Of a stretch of DNA of 42,552 nt, positions 42,360-42,552 are shown one piece after another. This stretch comes from CAZJWR01 sp964549765 (GTDB taxonomy: Bacteria > Zixibacteria > MSB-5A5 > GN15 > JAAZOE01), in the NCBI GenBank assembly GCA_964549765.1, contig CAZJWR010000032.1, forward strand, positions 1 through 42,552, read 5' to 3'. A model generated the notes under the pieces. The model saw nothing but the letters and a program-made list of their open reading frames with translations. It had not been told where the DNA came from and searched no databases. The first letter of the stretch is position 1. Each line of letters starts with the position of its first letter. Both the position numbers and the translations under genes were made by a program.

Positions 42360-42451
42360 GGAGAGGTGTCCGAGTTGGTCGAAGGAGCACGCCTGGAAAG
42401 TGTGTAGGGGTCAAAAGCCTCTCCTGGGTTCGAATCCCAGCCTCTCCGCCA
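42360..42451 (+). tRNA. tRNA-Ser (anticodon GGA)
   Basis: The cloverleaf is complete: acceptor stem GGAGAGG/CCTCTCC, anticodon stem CACGC/GTGTG with loop CTGGAAA (anticodon 42395-42397), a long variable arm typical of serine tRNA, T loop GGTTCGAATCC, and encoded CCA end (42449-42451). It decodes TCC and TCT. Confidence 0.96.
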
Positions 42452-42480
42452 GAAAAATGGCTCGCTTCACAAGTTTTTCA

Positions 42481-42508
42481 TTGACAATCATTTACGTTTC
42501 CCTATATT
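42481..42508 (+). promoter_or_regulatory. sigma70 promoter downstream of tRNA-Ser
   Basis: Perfect TTGACA (42481-42486) and TATATT (42503-42508) are separated by 16 bp, pointing out of the window. A gene apparently starts near an ATG at 42547, of which only two codons are visible. Confidence 0.5.
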
Positions 42509-42552
42509 GAAAATGAATCATACATGTGCCAAATATGTGCCAATTTATGGAG

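Noticed and set aside
42462..42475. Third Rex operator near the tRNA
   Set aside because: Only a TTCACAA half site is present, without the matching TTGTGAA arm.

Overview
The window is a dense, bacterial chromosomal segment (about 42.5 kb, moderately GC-rich). Gene content suggests an uncultured anaerobic or facultative Gram-negative bacterium: an OmpA-family outer-membrane protein and lipoproteins with lipoboxes, a group 3b-like cytosolic [NiFe]-hydrogenase, Rex-like operators and a DUF2723 membrane glycosyltransferase. This combination resembles FCB-superphylum candidate lineages such as Zixibacteria. That placement is inference and rests on no marker gene. Promoters are sigma70-like (TTGAC- and TATATT/TATTAT-type hexamers), recognisable in front of many operons.

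Layout. (1) 177-4805: envelope glycosylation operon with a DUF2723 protein, a GT4 glycosyltransferase and an LPG-synthase-TM/flippase-like protein. (2) 4861-14762: promoter, an 18-bp Rex-type operator, then one long tightly packed operon. It encodes hydrogenase beta, a stand-alone cyclic-nucleotide-binding-domain protein, gamma, delta (small) and alpha (large) subunits, the maturation protease, and HypF, HypC, HypD and HypE. HypA and HypB are not here. (3) 14868-18453: a small unknown gene, a DUF2784 membrane protein, a GYD-domain protein, an OmpA-family protein and an apparently exported isoaspartyl methyltransferase. (4) 22135-18494, minus strand: a carbamoyltransferase, SxtJ-like, SGNH hydrolase and 52-residue DUF5989-like gene module. 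(5) 22402-25835: a second promoter plus Rex-type operator with exactly the same geometry, controlling DUF1015-serA-serC and ending in a strong terminator. (6) 28855-25870, minus strand: a small membrane protein, DUF72, a 57-residue membrane protein and a Rieske/FAD oxidoreductase fusion. (7) 29450-30946, minus strand: Hsp20 and archaeal-type phosphoglycerate mutase. (8) 31242-34428: a decayed LigD polymerase-domain fragment, an M50 protease with CBS domains, an HPF/cold-shock fusion and an aldo/keto reductase. (9) 34571-40610: a CocE/NonD hydrolase, a collagen-like lipoprotein, an OsmC protein and a secreted putative metalloprotease interrupted by an in-frame TGA. (10) 40702-42209: a FetAB-like ABC transporter, possibly translated from a leaderless mRNA. 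A tRNA-Ser(GGA) follows, with a promoter-like sequence and a tandem octamer at the window edge.

The main biological theme is redox. Two operons, one for H2 metabolism coupled to NAD(P)H and one starting serine synthesis with an NAD-linked dehydrogenase, share a near-identical operator placed just downstream of the -10 element, so they are probably co-repressed by one NADH-sensing regulator that is not encoded in this window. The least described items are the CNB-domain protein inside the hydrogenase structural operon and the carbamoyltransferase/SxtJ/SGNH/DUF5989 module.
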